From the NCBI RefSeq assembly GCF_047495495.1, contig NZ_CP179930.1:682001-746000 (forward strand): 64,000 bases of DNA. The letters are read 5' to 3'. This DNA is from Zymobacter sp047495495. Its GTDB lineage: Bacteria; Pseudomonadota; Gammaproteobacteria; Pseudomonadales; Halomonadaceae. The notes under the pieces are model-generated. The model made no database searches, was not told the DNA's origin, and saw only the letters and a list, made by a program, of their open reading frames with translations. Of this stretch, positions 1-7,865 are shown piece by piece (position 1 is the stretch's first letter; each line of letters starts with the position of its first letter). The position numbers and the translations under genes are program-made.

Positions 1-575
1 AATTGTGGCTTGACCAGTGTCAGCAGATGACCGCCTACCGGCAGCAGCGGTGCCAGCGAGGGCAGAATCAGCGTCTGAGAGATGAACGACACATCCATCA
101 TCGCACCGTCGATGCCTTCGGGCGCATGGGCGAGGATCGCATCATGAGGCAGATCACGCGCATTGATCCCCTCCATGCAGATCACGCGTTCGTCCTGGCG
201 CAGTGATGGATCCAGTTGATCATGGCCCACTTCGATACCGATCACGCGCACGGCTCCACGCTGGAGGGCACAGTCGGTGAATCCACCGGTGGATTGCCCG
301 ATATCCAGAAGCGTCATGCCCTGAACATCCAGCCCCGTTACGTCCAACAACCCTTCGAGTTTCAGCCCCGCTCGCGACACATAGCGTTCTTCCTCATCCG
401 GTTCGATATCCAGCAGGACATCGTCTGCTAGCTTTTCTCCCGGGCGCGTCAGCGCTTTGAGGCGCTGGCCGTTGGCATTGGTCAGAAAAACACGGCCATG
501 CTTGATGAGCCGCTGGGCGCGTGTGCGCGAGGAAATCAGGCCGCGGGTAACGATGAGCTGGTCGAGACGTTGCAT
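1..575 (-). CDS. tlyA: TlyA-family rRNA 2'-O-methyltransferase (partial, C-terminus off left edge)
   Basis: The reverse strand is open from an ATG at 575 to the window edge and translates to about 191 residues. The N-terminus, starting MQRLDQLIV, is an S4-type RNA-binding domain. It is followed by an FtsJ/RrmJ-like SAM-binding segment containing LDIGQSTGGFTDCALQRG and the conserved VGHDQLD and INARDL stretches, and then MMDVSFIS. These are signatures of the TlyA/hemolysin-A family, which methylates rRNA ribose 2'-OH groups. The family is usually about 250 residues, so roughly 60 C-terminal residues are missing. The gene is divergent from the MFS exporter on its right, with a hexanucleotide repeat between them. 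The family call is firm; the exact target nucleotide cannot be read from sequence. Confidence 0.9.
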   Translation of the reverse strand, partial: MQRLDQLIVTRGLISSRTRAQRLIKHGRVFLTNANGQRLKALTRPGEKLADDVLLDIEPDEEERYVSRAGLKLEGLLDVTGLDVQGMTLLDIGQSTGGFTDCALQRGAVRVIGIEVGHDQLDPSLRQDERVICMEGINARDLPHDAILAHAPEGIDGAMMDVSFISQTLILPSLAPLLPVGGHLLTLVKPQ

Positions 576-970
576 GGTAGTGAAGATCCATTGGTGCGAG
601 GAAACGCACTTTATCACGACCGCCCGGTACATGGGGCATGGGCCTTTTCACAGGGATGTGCTTTTCTACACAGCCACAGCCACAGCCACAGCCACAGCCA
701 CTGCCACTGCCACTGCCACTGCCTGAGCGGTAGCGGTATGGCGAGGAGTGTCGTCAATCGGGATCAGATGGTCGAGATTTGGTTGATAATAGAAGATGGG
801 GGAAATGTAGACGGTGCGTCTTTGCCTATTCCTTCCATCTTTAATGACAATGAGTCGCAGTTGCATATCTTTTCCAATGCTTTTGCCTGATCATGATGCT
901 CACGCTCTTTGGCACAGCAATAAGGCTCGTCGCCGTTAACCGACAGTGCAGGTCTGGAGGCCGCTCGCGC
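576..970. other. Intergenic region between tlyA and the MFS gene
   Basis: This stretch separates two divergent genes and must hold both promoters. Apart from a hexanucleotide tandem repeat at 671-723 I see no convincing gene. Open frames across the repeat give only Ala-Val, Ser-His or Ala-Thr dipeptide runs. Confidence 0.5.
671..723. repeat. Hexanucleotide tandem repeat (5x CAGCCA then 4x CTGCCA)
   Basis: Five perfect CAGCCA units are followed by nearly four CTGCCA units. The second block differs from the first by one base per unit, which suggests one unit mutated and was then amplified. The repeat lies about 95 bp upstream of the tlyA start and about 250 bp upstream of the MFS start. Confidence 0.9.
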
Positions 971-2416
971 ATGGAATTATTCGTAGACAAACCCGGTGAC
1001 GAAGGATTGCCGGGAAACAAGCGACGCCTGGCGATGATCGCGGTAATGACGGCAACGATGATGGCGGTGTTCGATGGTGCCATCGTCAATATCGCCCTGC
1101 CGCAGATAGCACAGACTCTGCAGGTGCCGGCCGGTACGGCAGTGTGGGTGTCCAGCAGTTACCTGTTGGCGGCCGCCATGCTGCTGGCCAGTTTTGCGGC
1201 GCTGGCCACGCACCTAGGCTATCGCACCCTGTTTACCCTCGGTATTAGTGTTTTCACGCTCAGCTCGTTGGGTTGCGCACTGTCGACATCGTTGCCGATG
1301 CTGGTTGTCATGCGTGTGGTGCAGGGCATCGGCGGCGCCGCAACGATGAGCATCGGTCCGGCCATCATGCGTTCCATTTTCCCCAGTCGGTTGCTAGGGC
1401 AGGTCATCGGTCTGAATGCGTTGCTGGTTGGTTCCAGTACCGCCGTGGCTCCAATTTTGGGAGGAACGCTGTTGTCGGCGCTCGGTTGGCCGTGGCTGTT
1501 CGCGATCAATATTCCCTTGGGGATCGTTGCGCTAATGCTGACGCTGCGGGTTATTCCCAATGAACGCAGTGCTCGACATGAACCGTTCGACATCTATGGC
1601 GCTTTGCTGTCGGCGGTGGCGCTAGGGGCGCTTGTTATGACGGCCAACGCCTTTGCGCATCCTGCGGCAGGCAGCTCGTCCTTCAGTACGATGCTTATGG
1701 CGGCCGCCTACGGTGCGACGGCTGTTGTTGCAGGCATCGCTTTCGTCGTTCGCCAACGCTACGCACCACGCCCGCTTATACCGCTAAGCCTGTTCTCTTC
1801 CATACGCTTTTCACTGGCTGCGCTAACCTCAATGGTGTCGTTCGTCAGCCAAGGCATTACGTTCGTTGCTTTGCCGTTCCTGTTTCAGAGTGCCTATGGG
1901 TACAGCGCGCTGGGCTCGGCGCTGCTGTTTATGCCATGGCCTATCGGCATCATTTTAATGGCACCGTGGGCGGGCAAGCTGTCCGACCGCTACCCTCCTG
2001 CTCTTATTTCAACGTGTGGGCTGGGCTGCTTCGCTATTGGGCTGGTGCTGCTGGCCAACCTGTCGGCACATGCCTCTATTCTTGATATCGGGCTGCGCAG
2101 CCTGCTGTGTGGTATCGGTTTCGGCTGCTTTCAGAGTCCCAACAACCGCGAGATGATGTCCAACGTACCGCGCTCAAGCAGCAGCTATGCGTCGGGCATT
2201 CTGGCCATTATGCGTATTTCAGGACAGTGCCTCGGGGCGGCGGCGGTCGGGAGTGTGCTGTCGGCCTATGCCGCGCTGCATGGCTCCCTCGACCAAGAGA
2301 TGTTCGCCATTCACCTGAGCCTGTGGGGAGCCTTTGGTGCCACGGCGCTGGCCGTGATCATCAGTCTCAGCCGTCTGCGCCATATCATGACGCTGGAGAA
2401 AGATGAGCGTCTCTGA
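971..2416 (+). CDS. DHA2-type MFS multidrug exporter
   Basis: A 481-residue integral membrane protein of the major facilitator superfamily, EmrB/QacA (DHA2) branch, predicted to export drugs by proton antiport. The first helix carries AVFDGAIVNIALP, the usual DHA2 motif D region. Motif C follows in helix 5 as GSSTAVAPILGG, and then FAINIPLGI, typical of the family. Hydrophobic segments continue to the C-terminus, in keeping with 12-14 helices. I chose the ATG at 971 because GGAGG lies 10 bases upstream and the protein then begins with a short polar leader as in relatives. An in-frame ATG at 893 would add 26 unlikely residues. A GC-rich hairpin at 2428-2457 follows the stop. Substrate unknown. 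Confidence 0.85.
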   Translation: MELFVDKPGDEGLPGNKRRLAMIAVMTATMMAVFDGAIVNIALPQIAQTLQVPAGTAVWVSSSYLLAAAMLLASFAALATHLGYRTLFTLGISVFTLSSLGCALSTSLPMLVVMRVVQGIGGAATMSIGPAIMRSIFPSRLLGQVIGLNALLVGSSTAVAPILGGTLLSALGWPWLFAINIPLGIVALMLTLRVIPNERSARHEPFDIYGALLSAVALGALVMTANAFAHPAAGSSSFSTMLMAAAYGATAVVAGIAFVVRQRYAPRPLIPLSLFSSIRFSLAALTSMVSFVSQGITFVALPFLFQSAYGYSALGSALLFMPWPIGIILMAPWAGKLSDRYPPALISTCGLGCFAIGLVLLANLSAHASILDIGLRSLLCGIGFGCFQSPNNREMMSNVPRSSSSYASGILAIMRISGQCLGAAAVGSVLSAYAALHGSLDQEMFAIHLSLWGAFGATALAVIISLSRLRHIMTLEKDERL

Positions 2417-2427
2417 ATAGATGTGCA

Positions 2428-2457
2428 GGGCGCGCTACCGCTGGAATGAGCGCGCCC
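2428..2457 (+). terminator. Hairpin after MFS exporter gene
   Basis: GGGCGCGCT at 2428-2436 pairs perfectly with AGCGCGCCC at 2449-2457, 12 bp after the stop codon. No T-run follows, so it may be a rho-dependent or mRNA-stabilising hairpin rather than an intrinsic terminator. Confidence 0.45.
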
Positions 2458-2505
2458 GACGGTGGGTAGAAGCAGGTTTCGACAGCACTCGATCGACGGT
2501 GGCGC

Positions 2506-2533
2506 TTGATGCCGATGAAGCGTGCTGTTAATA
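2506..2533 (+). promoter_or_regulatory. Candidate promoter of ffs
   Basis: TTGATG at 2506-2511 and TAATAT at 2528-2533 are separated by 16 bp. They would start a transcript near 2540, giving a short 5' leader before the mature 4.5S RNA, as is known for precursor 4.5S RNA trimmed by RNase P. Confidence 0.5.
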
Positions 2534-2577
2534 TGCACGCCTACTCGTCGCAGCATTGCACGCGGCCGAGTCGTTAT

Positions 2578-2688
2578 GGTGGCCCTTATCGGTCCTCTCG
2601 CAACATGAAATCACGAACCCCGCCAGGCCCGGAAGGGAGCAACGGTAGTGATGTAGTGTGTGCCGGGATGTGGCTGGTAGGGGCCACC
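2578..2688 (+). ncRNA. ffs: 4.5S RNA of the signal recognition particle
   Basis: A 111-nt RNA gene, close to the 114 nt of the Escherichia coli RNA. It has the hallmark SRP helix-8 strands: CAGGCCCGGAAGGGAGCA, including the GGAA tetraloop, on one side and GTGTGCCGGGATGTGGCTGG on the other. GGTGGCCC at 2578-2585 pairs with GGGCCACC at 2681-2688 to close the hairpin. It partners Ffh to target membrane proteins. It sits in the usual gammaproteobacterial neighbourhood upstream of dnaX-recR. T-rich sequence follows the mature 3' end. The mature ends are inferred from the terminal helix. Confidence 0.95.
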
Positions 2689-3072
2689 GCCTTTCTTGCG
2701 TTTCGTTTCTCCTCGTTTTTCTCATCGACTGTTTGATCAGACTTCATCCCTGATGGATGGCGTGTCCGTGTGATTCTGGATTATCCACAATAGGTCATGC
2801 TGCAACGGGGTGTGGATAAGTCGCTTACATTGCACTGATCGGCTGCTTTCCCTTCATCTGATATAAAGATGATTCACGCTTGCTTCGCGGTGTCCCTGCT
2901 CGCACTTGGCGGCCCAGAACGCTAGAATGCCTGCATCATCAATGAGGTTCGGTATCGTGCCAACAGCGACTTAGCGCTGGCGATACCCTAGGCGTGGCGC
3001 TGGTTCACGGCCTGCACAACCTCGTTCTGCTTCTCTCTACTGACTCGTCTTCGGCGAAGGAATCCGTGCCGC
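2689..3072. other. Region upstream of dnaX
   Basis: No gene is visible. The stretch holds T-rich DNA after ffs (about 2691-2725), two perfect DnaA boxes in inverted orientation (2781-2819) and the dnaX promoter, with an AT-rich TATAAA-like block near 2870. Confidence 0.5.
2781..2819. promoter_or_regulatory. Two inverted consensus DnaA boxes
   Basis: TTATCCACA at 2781-2789 and its exact reverse complement TGTGGATAA at 2811-2819 are both perfect DnaA 9-mers, with a 21-bp spacer. They lie about 255 bp upstream of dnaX. They could allow DnaA control of dnaX, or act as a titration site. Confidence 0.7.
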
Positions 3073-5226
3073 ATGAGCTATCAGGTACTGGCCCGCAAAT
3101 GGCGGCCGCGCACCTTTCATGAACTGATCGGCCAGAGCCATGTCAGCCGCGCGCTGATTAATGCGCTCGATCAGGATCGCCTGCACCATGCTTACCTGTT
3201 CACCGGAACGCGCGGGGTAGGTAAGACCACCATTGCGCGCATTCTGGCCAAATGCCTTAACTGCGAGCAGGGTGTCTCGTCCAACCCATGTGGTCAGTGC
3301 GATACCTGTCGTGCGATAGATGAAGGGCGTTTCGTCGATTTGATTGAGGTCGATGCGGCATCGCGCACCAAGGTCGAAGATACGCGCGAGCTGCTGGATA
3401 ACGTGCAGTACGCGCCGACCCAAGGGCGCTACAAGGTCTACCTGATCGACGAAGTGCACATGCTGTCGTCGCACAGTTTCAACGCTTTGTTGAAAACGTT
3501 GGAAGAACCGCCTCCCCATGTGAAGTTCCTGTTGGCTACTACGGATCCGCAAAAGCTGCCGATCACTGTGCTGTCACGCTGTCTGCAGTTCGCGCTGAAG
3601 GCGATGTCGCCAGAGAACATCGTTGGTCATCTCGAACATATTCTGGGGCAGGAAGGTATCACCTTCGAATCGGCTGCACTCTGGCTGCTGGCGCGTGGCG
3701 CGTCGGGGTCAATGCGCGATGCACTGTCGCTGACCGATCAGGCGATTGCCTTCGGGCAGGGCGCGATCCATGAACGTGACGTTGCCAGCATGCTGGGAAC
3801 GCTTGATCATCGCCATCTGACCTCGATTGTACAGGCCCTTGCGGCCGTCAACGCGCCTGCGCTGCTGAGCACTGTCGGTGAGTTGGCCGAGCAGAGCCCC
3901 GACTATAGCGCAGTACTGGATGGGCTATGCGAATTGTTCCACCAGCTGGCCGTTGCGCAGATGGTGCCGGAAGCCGTATCGGGGGCGCAGGATCAGCAGC
4001 AGGTGGTGCAGCTGGCCCAGCAGTTCACGGCTGAAGACGTCCAGCTTTATTATCAGATTGCACTGCAAGGGCGCCAGGACATGACCTCGGCCCCTGAGCC
4101 GCGTTCCGCGCTGGAAATGACATTGCTGCGCATGCTGGCGTTTCGTCCTCAGGGCGTACCAGCACCCGCCAAGGTGCCTTTGCCGATGGTGGGCAGCACC
4201 GTAGCCGCGCCTAGCGTGGCGCAAAATTCAGTTGCAAATGAGGCGCCCAGCGCATCTACTGCCGCACCGCAGCAACCGCAGCAACCGCAGCAACCGCAGC
4301 AACCGCAGCAACCGCAGCAACCGCAGCAACCGCAGCAACCGCAGCAACCGCAGCAACCGCAGCAACCGCAGCAACCGCAGCAACCGCAGCAACCGCAGCA
4401 ACCGCAGCAACCGCAGCAACCGCAGCAACCGCAGCAACCGCAGCAACCGCAGCAACCGCAGCAACCGCAGCAACCGCAGCAACCGCAGCAACCGCAGCAA
4501 CCGCAGCAACCGCAAGCTACCGCAGCAGCGGTCAGCGAGCCGCCGTGGGACATGCCGGGGCAGGCGACGTCTGCCTGCACGACGGCTCCTCGTGATCCTG
4601 CGCCCCAAGCGCCATCGGCACCTGTCGCTCACGACAGCGATATGAATGCTATGGATGACTATGCTGCGTTTGAAAGCATGCAGAACGCTTCGGCGTGGGA
4701 AGCGCCCTCTGAGGTCAACAGCGCTGCTGCAAAAAAGCCTGAGGCGGCCCCCGTGCCAGAGCCTGTGCCCAGTGCGCCGGTGTCCGCCGTACCGGACACG
4801 GCCGCTGCCTCGCTGCCTCCTGACAATGCGCCGCTGGACCATCCCGCTTGGTTGGCGCTGTTCACACGGCTATCGCTTGGTGGCCTGACCGGTAACCTGG
4901 TGGCACATACGGTGCTGGAGCACGATGACGGTCGCACGCTGCAGCTGCGTCTTGATCCGTCTCAAGGCGCAATGAACGCGGAAGTGCACGCTCAGCGCCT
5001 GAGCGAGGCTCTGTCCCAGCAAGGCTGGCAGCGACAAATACACATCGAGGTCGGGGCTATCGCAGAAGGCGTGGAAACGCCTATCGTTCGGCGTCGCCGA
5101 CTTCAGGCTGAACGTCAGGCGCGCGCGGTTGAAGCGCTGCGCAGCGATCCCCATGTTCAGCTGTTCCAGACACAGTTCAGTGCGCGCTTGCTTGAAGACA
5201 GCGTGACGTCGTTCGAGGGTGAGTGA
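3073..5226 (+). CDS. dnaX: DNA polymerase III subunits tau/gamma
   Basis: A 717-residue clamp-loader ATPase of the DNA polymerase III holoenzyme. Near residues 45-53 is the Walker A GTRGVGKTT. A zinc module with CLNC and CGQCDTC follows, then Walker B DEVHML and the sensor region. After about residue 398 comes a linker with 27 perfect Gln-Gln-Pro repeats, unusually long and low-complexity, then the tau-specific C-terminal domain that contacts polymerase alpha and DnaB. A slippery AAAAAAG at 4731-4737 would give a 556-residue gamma by -1 frameshifting. AAGGAA lies about 10 bases before the ATG. The genes ybaB and recR follow in conserved order. Confidence 0.97.
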   Translation: MSYQVLARKWRPRTFHELIGQSHVSRALINALDQDRLHHAYLFTGTRGVGKTTIARILAKCLNCEQGVSSNPCGQCDTCRAIDEGRFVDLIEVDAASRTKVEDTRELLDNVQYAPTQGRYKVYLIDEVHMLSSHSFNALLKTLEEPPPHVKFLLATTDPQKLPITVLSRCLQFALKAMSPENIVGHLEHILGQEGITFESAALWLLARGASGSMRDALSLTDQAIAFGQGAIHERDVASMLGTLDHRHLTSIVQALAAVNAPALLSTVGELAEQSPDYSAVLDGLCELFHQLAVAQMVPEAVSGAQDQQQVVQLAQQFTAEDVQLYYQIALQGRQDMTSAPEPRSALEMTLLRMLAFRPQGVPAPAKVPLPMVGSTVAAPSVAQNSVANEAPSASTAAPQQPQQPQQPQQPQQPQQPQQPQQPQQPQQPQQPQQPQQPQQPQQPQQPQQPQQPQQPQQPQQPQQPQQPQQPQQPQQPQQPQATAAAVSEPPWDMPGQATSACTTAPRDPAPQAPSAPVAHDSDMNAMDDYAAFESMQNASAWEAPSEVNSAAAKKPEAAPVPEPVPSAPVSAVPDTAAASLPPDNAPLDHPAWLALFTRLSLGGLTGNLVAHTVLEHDDGRTLQLRLDPSQGAMNAEVHAQRLSEALSQQGWQRQIHIEVGAIAEGVETPIVRRRRLQAERQARAVEALRSDPHVQLFQTQFSARLLEDSVTSFEGE
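4267..4509 (+). repeat. 27 perfect copies of a 9-bp repeat inside dnaX
   Basis: The unit CCGCAGCAA is repeated 27 times without a single base change and encodes Pro-Gln-Gln. Base-level identity in a coding repeat points to recent slippage expansion rather than selection on the peptide alone. The unit is a multiple of three, so copy changes keep the reading frame. All six frames are open across it, producing spurious ORFs. Confidence 0.97.
4731..4811 (+). promoter_or_regulatory. Programmed -1 ribosomal frameshift signal of dnaX
   Basis: The heptamer A AAA AAG (4731-4737) is in the right phase, with codons GCA AAA AAG. After a one-base slip back the ribosome reads Lys-Lys-Ala and then TGA at 4740-4742, ending gamma two residues after the slip, much as in Escherichia coli. 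A candidate downstream structure pairs 4741-4749 with 4800-4811 and encloses a perfect 7-bp hairpin (4780-4786 with 4793-4799). A weak Shine-Dalgarno-like GAGGT is at 4711-4715. Confidence 0.8.
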
Positions 5227-5319
5227 TCTCACTGAACCGCAGGTCGCGCATAAGGCGCGGTCTGTGATCACCGTATCAGAAAGAGCAGGGCACACCGCTG
5301 CTGCTACAGGAGATTAGCG

Positions 5320-5646
5320 ATGTTCAAGGGTGGAATGGGCAATTTGATGAAGCAGGCCCAAGAAATGCAGGAAAAGATGCAGAAGGCGCAGGAAGAAGCG
5401 GCCAATGCAGAAGTGGAAGGCAGCGCTGGTGCTGGGCTGGTCAAGATCGTGATGAATGGTCGTCATGATGTGACGCGCGTCGAGCTGGACCCGAGCGTGA
5501 TGGAAGAAGACAAGGAATTCCTTGAAGACCTGCTGGCCGCGGCTGTGAACGATGCCGTTCGCAAGGTCGAAGAAAATTCCCGCAAGCAGATGGAAGGCCT
5601 GACGGCCGGTCTTGATCTGCCTGCCGGATTCAAGATGCCATTCTGA
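5320..5646 (+). CDS. ybaB: YbaB/EbfC-family nucleoid-associated protein
   Basis: A 108-residue small DNA-binding protein. It begins MFKGGMGNLMKQAQEMQEKMQKAQEE in outline: the Met/Gln/Lys-rich N-terminal helix typical of YbaB/EbfC dimers. A beta segment with VKIVMNGRHDVTRVELDPS and a C-terminal helix with LPAGFKMPF follow. The length matches the family. AGGAG at 5309-5313 precedes the ATG. It lies between dnaX and recR, the conserved arrangement, and its stop TGA overlaps the recR ATG by one base, indicating translational coupling. Its proposed role in chromosome organisation or recombination is family knowledge. Confidence 0.95.
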   Translation: MFKGGMGNLMKQAQEMQEKMQKAQEEAANAEVEGSAGAGLVKIVMNGRHDVTRVELDPSVMEEDKEFLEDLLAAAVNDAVRKVEENSRKQMEGLTAGLDLPAGFKMPF

Positions 5647-6248
5647 TGCTGTTCTCCCCGGTCGTCGAGTACCTGCTCGAATCACTGCGCGTGCTGCCCG
5701 GTGTCGGGCCCAAGAGTGCTCAGCGCATGGCGCTGCACTTGCTTGAACGCGATCGTGCCGGTGGTGAACGCCTGGTACAGGCACTCCATGAGGCGCTTGA
5801 ACGTGTGGGCTATTGTCAGCGCTGTCGCAACCTAACCGAGCACGAGGTGTGCAGCCTCTGCGAAGATGCACGCCGCGAATCGACATCGTTGTGCGTGGTT
5901 GAATCGCCGGCGGATTTGATGGCGATCGAAGAAGCGGGCGGCTATCGTGGGCGCTATTTCGTGCTGCACGGCCACCTGTCGCCGCTTGATGGCATCGGGC
6001 CGGATGCGCTGGGCCTTGATCTGCTCGAACAGGAAGTGCGTACGCATAGCTATCAAGAGATCGTGCTAGCGACCAACCCTACCGTCGAAGGCGAGGCCAC
6101 CGCCCATTACATCGCCGAGCAGCTGCGGCCGTTGGGCGTTACGTTTTCACGCTTGGCTTACGGTGTGCCGCTCGGCGGCGAGCTGGAATACGTGGATGGC
6201 GGAACGCTATCGCGGGCCTTCTCGGGTCGCCAACCGTTTCAGTCCTGA
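5646..6248 (+). CDS. recR: Recombination mediator RecR
   Basis: A 200-residue protein of the RecFOR pathway, which loads RecA on gapped single-stranded DNA. The N-terminal helix-hairpin-helix includes LPGVGPKSAQRMALHLL. A four-cysteine zinc finger follows (YCQRCRNLTEHEVCSLC), then a TOPRIM domain starting at CVVESPADLMAIE with the loop VLHGHLSPLDGIGPD. Full family length. The start overlaps the ybaB stop by one base, and no other start fits. It is the last gene of the dnaX operon, with a strong intrinsic terminator about 90 bp downstream. Confidence 0.97.
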   Translation: MLFSPVVEYLLESLRVLPGVGPKSAQRMALHLLERDRAGGERLVQALHEALERVGYCQRCRNLTEHEVCSLCEDARRESTSLCVVESPADLMAIEEAGGYRGRYFVLHGHLSPLDGIGPDALGLDLLEQEVRTHSYQEIVLATNPTVEGEATAHYIAEQLRPLGVTFSRLAYGVPLGGELEYVDGGTLSRAFSGRQPFQS

Positions 6249-6340
6249 GGGGCTGTCGTGGCATAATAGGCACCTTATCGAAAGGACAAGGGCGCGATCG
6301 CCTCGTTTCGAACGGTGGTCTGTCGCGGTTTCCCTTGAAC

Positions 6341-6366
6341 AAAGCGGGCTTCGTGCCCGCTTTTTC
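6341..6366 (+). terminator. Intrinsic terminator after recR
   Basis: AAAGCGGGC (6341-6349) and GCCCGCTTT (6355-6363) form a 9-bp stem with a 5-nt loop, followed by TTTCC. It ends the dnaX-ybaB-recR unit about 90 bp after recR. Confidence 0.9.
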
Positions 6367-6429
6367 CTTTGTCTGCCATCCGTGTCGCACGGATGCATCG
6401 TCGAACGGATTGGATACGAGTAACCTGCC

Positions 6430-7554
6430 ATGACCCAGCCCTGGTTCTGGATCGATAGCCCTGAGGCGTTGAATGATGCCTGTGCCCAGTTGGCGCAGAG
6501 CGACGTCATCGGTGTCGATACCGAGTTTCTGCGTGAGACCACCTTTGCCCCGATTCCGGCCCTGATTCAGCTTGGGAACGGTCAGCAGGCGTGGCTAATC
6601 GACCCGATGGCGGTGGCGCCCACCGATGCCGTCCGTCAGCTACTGGGGCCGGAAGGGCCGGTCAAGCTGCTGCATGCCTGCGGCGAAGATCTGGAAATCT
6701 TCCAGCTGTGGCTAGGGGATATTCCACGCCCGATGATCGACACTCAGGTCGCCGAAGGCTTCTGCTGTGGCGAGGCAGGCATGGGTTACAAACGATTGGT
6801 TGAACAGCGGCTGGGCGTCGATCTGCCCAAGGATGCCACACGTTCCGATTGGACTCAGCGCCCGCTGACTGAAACTCAGTGCCGCTACGCGGCTCTGGAC
6901 GTTCAGTACCTGCCGCCGATCTGGGCGCAGCAGAAGGCAGAGCTGACCGCCTCGGGGCGCCTGAGCTGGGTCGAAGCGTGCTGTCAGGCGATGATTGAGG
7001 CGGCGTCCCATCCCGTCGATCACTCGCACTACTATCTGCGCCATCGTCAGGCGTGGCGGCTTGATGCGCGCCGACTGGCTGCACTGGCCCGCCTGTGCAC
7101 ATGGCGTGAAGAGGAAATCCGCCGTCGCAACATCCCGCGTGGCTATCTGGCCAACGATGGGCAGCTGATGACCATCGCCGAGCGTCTGCCGAAGAACATT
7201 TACAGCTTGGCTGATATCCAAGGCTTGCGGCCTTCTTTTATCAAGCGCGACGGCGAAACCGTGCTGGGCATAATCCAGGGCGTACTGGCGCTGCCTGAAA
7301 GTGAGCTGCCCAAGACGTTGCCTTCACAGCAAGGCCCCGCATGGAAATCCACGCTTAAGCCGTTGCGTGCCGCCGTAAATGAGGTTGCCGAATCGCTCGG
7401 TATCGCGCCGGAACTGCTGATGCGTCGCCGCGAGCGTGAAGAGTGGATTACCGAATGGTTGTACGGGATGCGTCCTGCGCTGCCGGATGACTGGCGTGCA
7501 CCGCTGCTTGCGCCGATATGGGACACGGTCTTCGTTCAGCCTGCTGCCAAGTAA
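6430..7554 (+). CDS. rnd: Ribonuclease D
   Basis: A 374-residue 3'-5' exoribonuclease of the DEDD superfamily that trims tRNA and other stable RNA 3' ends. The first exonuclease motif is VIGVDTEFLRET, near residues 26-37. The second is LLHACGEDLEIF with the conserved Asp, and the third lies in the CRYAALDVQYLPPIW block. HRDC domains follow, around RRLAALARLCTWREEEI, and then a second helical region towards the C-terminus. The length fits Escherichia coli RNase D (375). The gene begins after the recR terminator and is followed within 15 bp by ycgL, whose ribosome site overlaps its stop codon. Confidence 0.95.
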   Translation: MTQPWFWIDSPEALNDACAQLAQSDVIGVDTEFLRETTFAPIPALIQLGNGQQAWLIDPMAVAPTDAVRQLLGPEGPVKLLHACGEDLEIFQLWLGDIPRPMIDTQVAEGFCCGEAGMGYKRLVEQRLGVDLPKDATRSDWTQRPLTETQCRYAALDVQYLPPIWAQQKAELTASGRLSWVEACCQAMIEAASHPVDHSHYYLRHRQAWRLDARRLAALARLCTWREEEIRRRNIPRGYLANDGQLMTIAERLPKNIYSLADIQGLRPSFIKRDGETVLGIIQGVLALPESELPKTLPSQQGPAWKSTLKPLRAAVNEVAESLGIAPELLMRRREREEWITEWLYGMRPALPDDWRAPLLAPIWDTVFVQPAAK

Positions 7555-7568
7555 GGAGTTCCATCGTG

Positions 7569-7865
7569 ATGCAACGTTGCCTGTGTCAGGTCTATCGCAG
7601 TAAGCGCCATGACGGCATGTACCTGTTTGTCGAAAAGGCAGAAGGGTTGGCGCGCGTGCCTGAAGCACTGCTGGCCGAATTCGGGGTTCCGGAACCGTCG
7701 ATTGTGTTCGTGCTGACGCCCGAGCGCTCAATGGCGCGCGTTGATGCGACGACGGTACTGGGCGATATCGAAGCGAAAGGCTTCCATCTGCAGCTGCCAC
7801 CGCCGAAGGATGGCACCGTGCAGGGGCTGAACGCCTACAGCGCACCGACAGAGGGACGTTACTGA
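7569..7865 (+). CDS. ycgL: YcgL-domain protein (DUF709)
   Basis: A 98-residue protein of the YcgL family, small conserved gammaproteobacterial proteins of unknown function. The family pattern is clear: CQVYRSKRHDGMYLFVEK near the N-terminus, then VPEALL, and HLQLPPPKDG near the C-terminus. AAGGAG at 7553-7558 overlaps the rnd stop codon and could serve either the ATG at 7569 (10-base spacing) or a GTG at 7566. I chose ATG. Its stop overlaps the ycgN start by one base, so rnd-ycgL-ycgN form an operon, the same order as in related genomes. Confidence 0.9.
   Translation: MQRCLCQVYRSKRHDGMYLFVEKAEGLARVPEALLAEFGVPEPSIVFVLTPERSMARVDATTVLGDIEAKGFHLQLPPPKDGTVQGLNAYSAPTEGRY

Noticed and set aside
666..866. 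Ala-Val repeat ORF on the minus strand
   Set aside because: Produced by the hexanucleotide repeat; no start signal or homology.
4267..4509. Possible CRISPR array
   Set aside because: The repeats are contiguous 9-mers without spacers and lie within a coding frame.
4149..4842. Long antisense and alternative-frame ORFs over the dnaX repeat (poly Gly-Cys-Cys, Arg-Leu-Leu, Ser-Asn-Arg)
   Set aside because: They exist only because the 9-bp repeat has no stop in any frame. They lack family resemblance and ribosome sites, and dnaX is certain.
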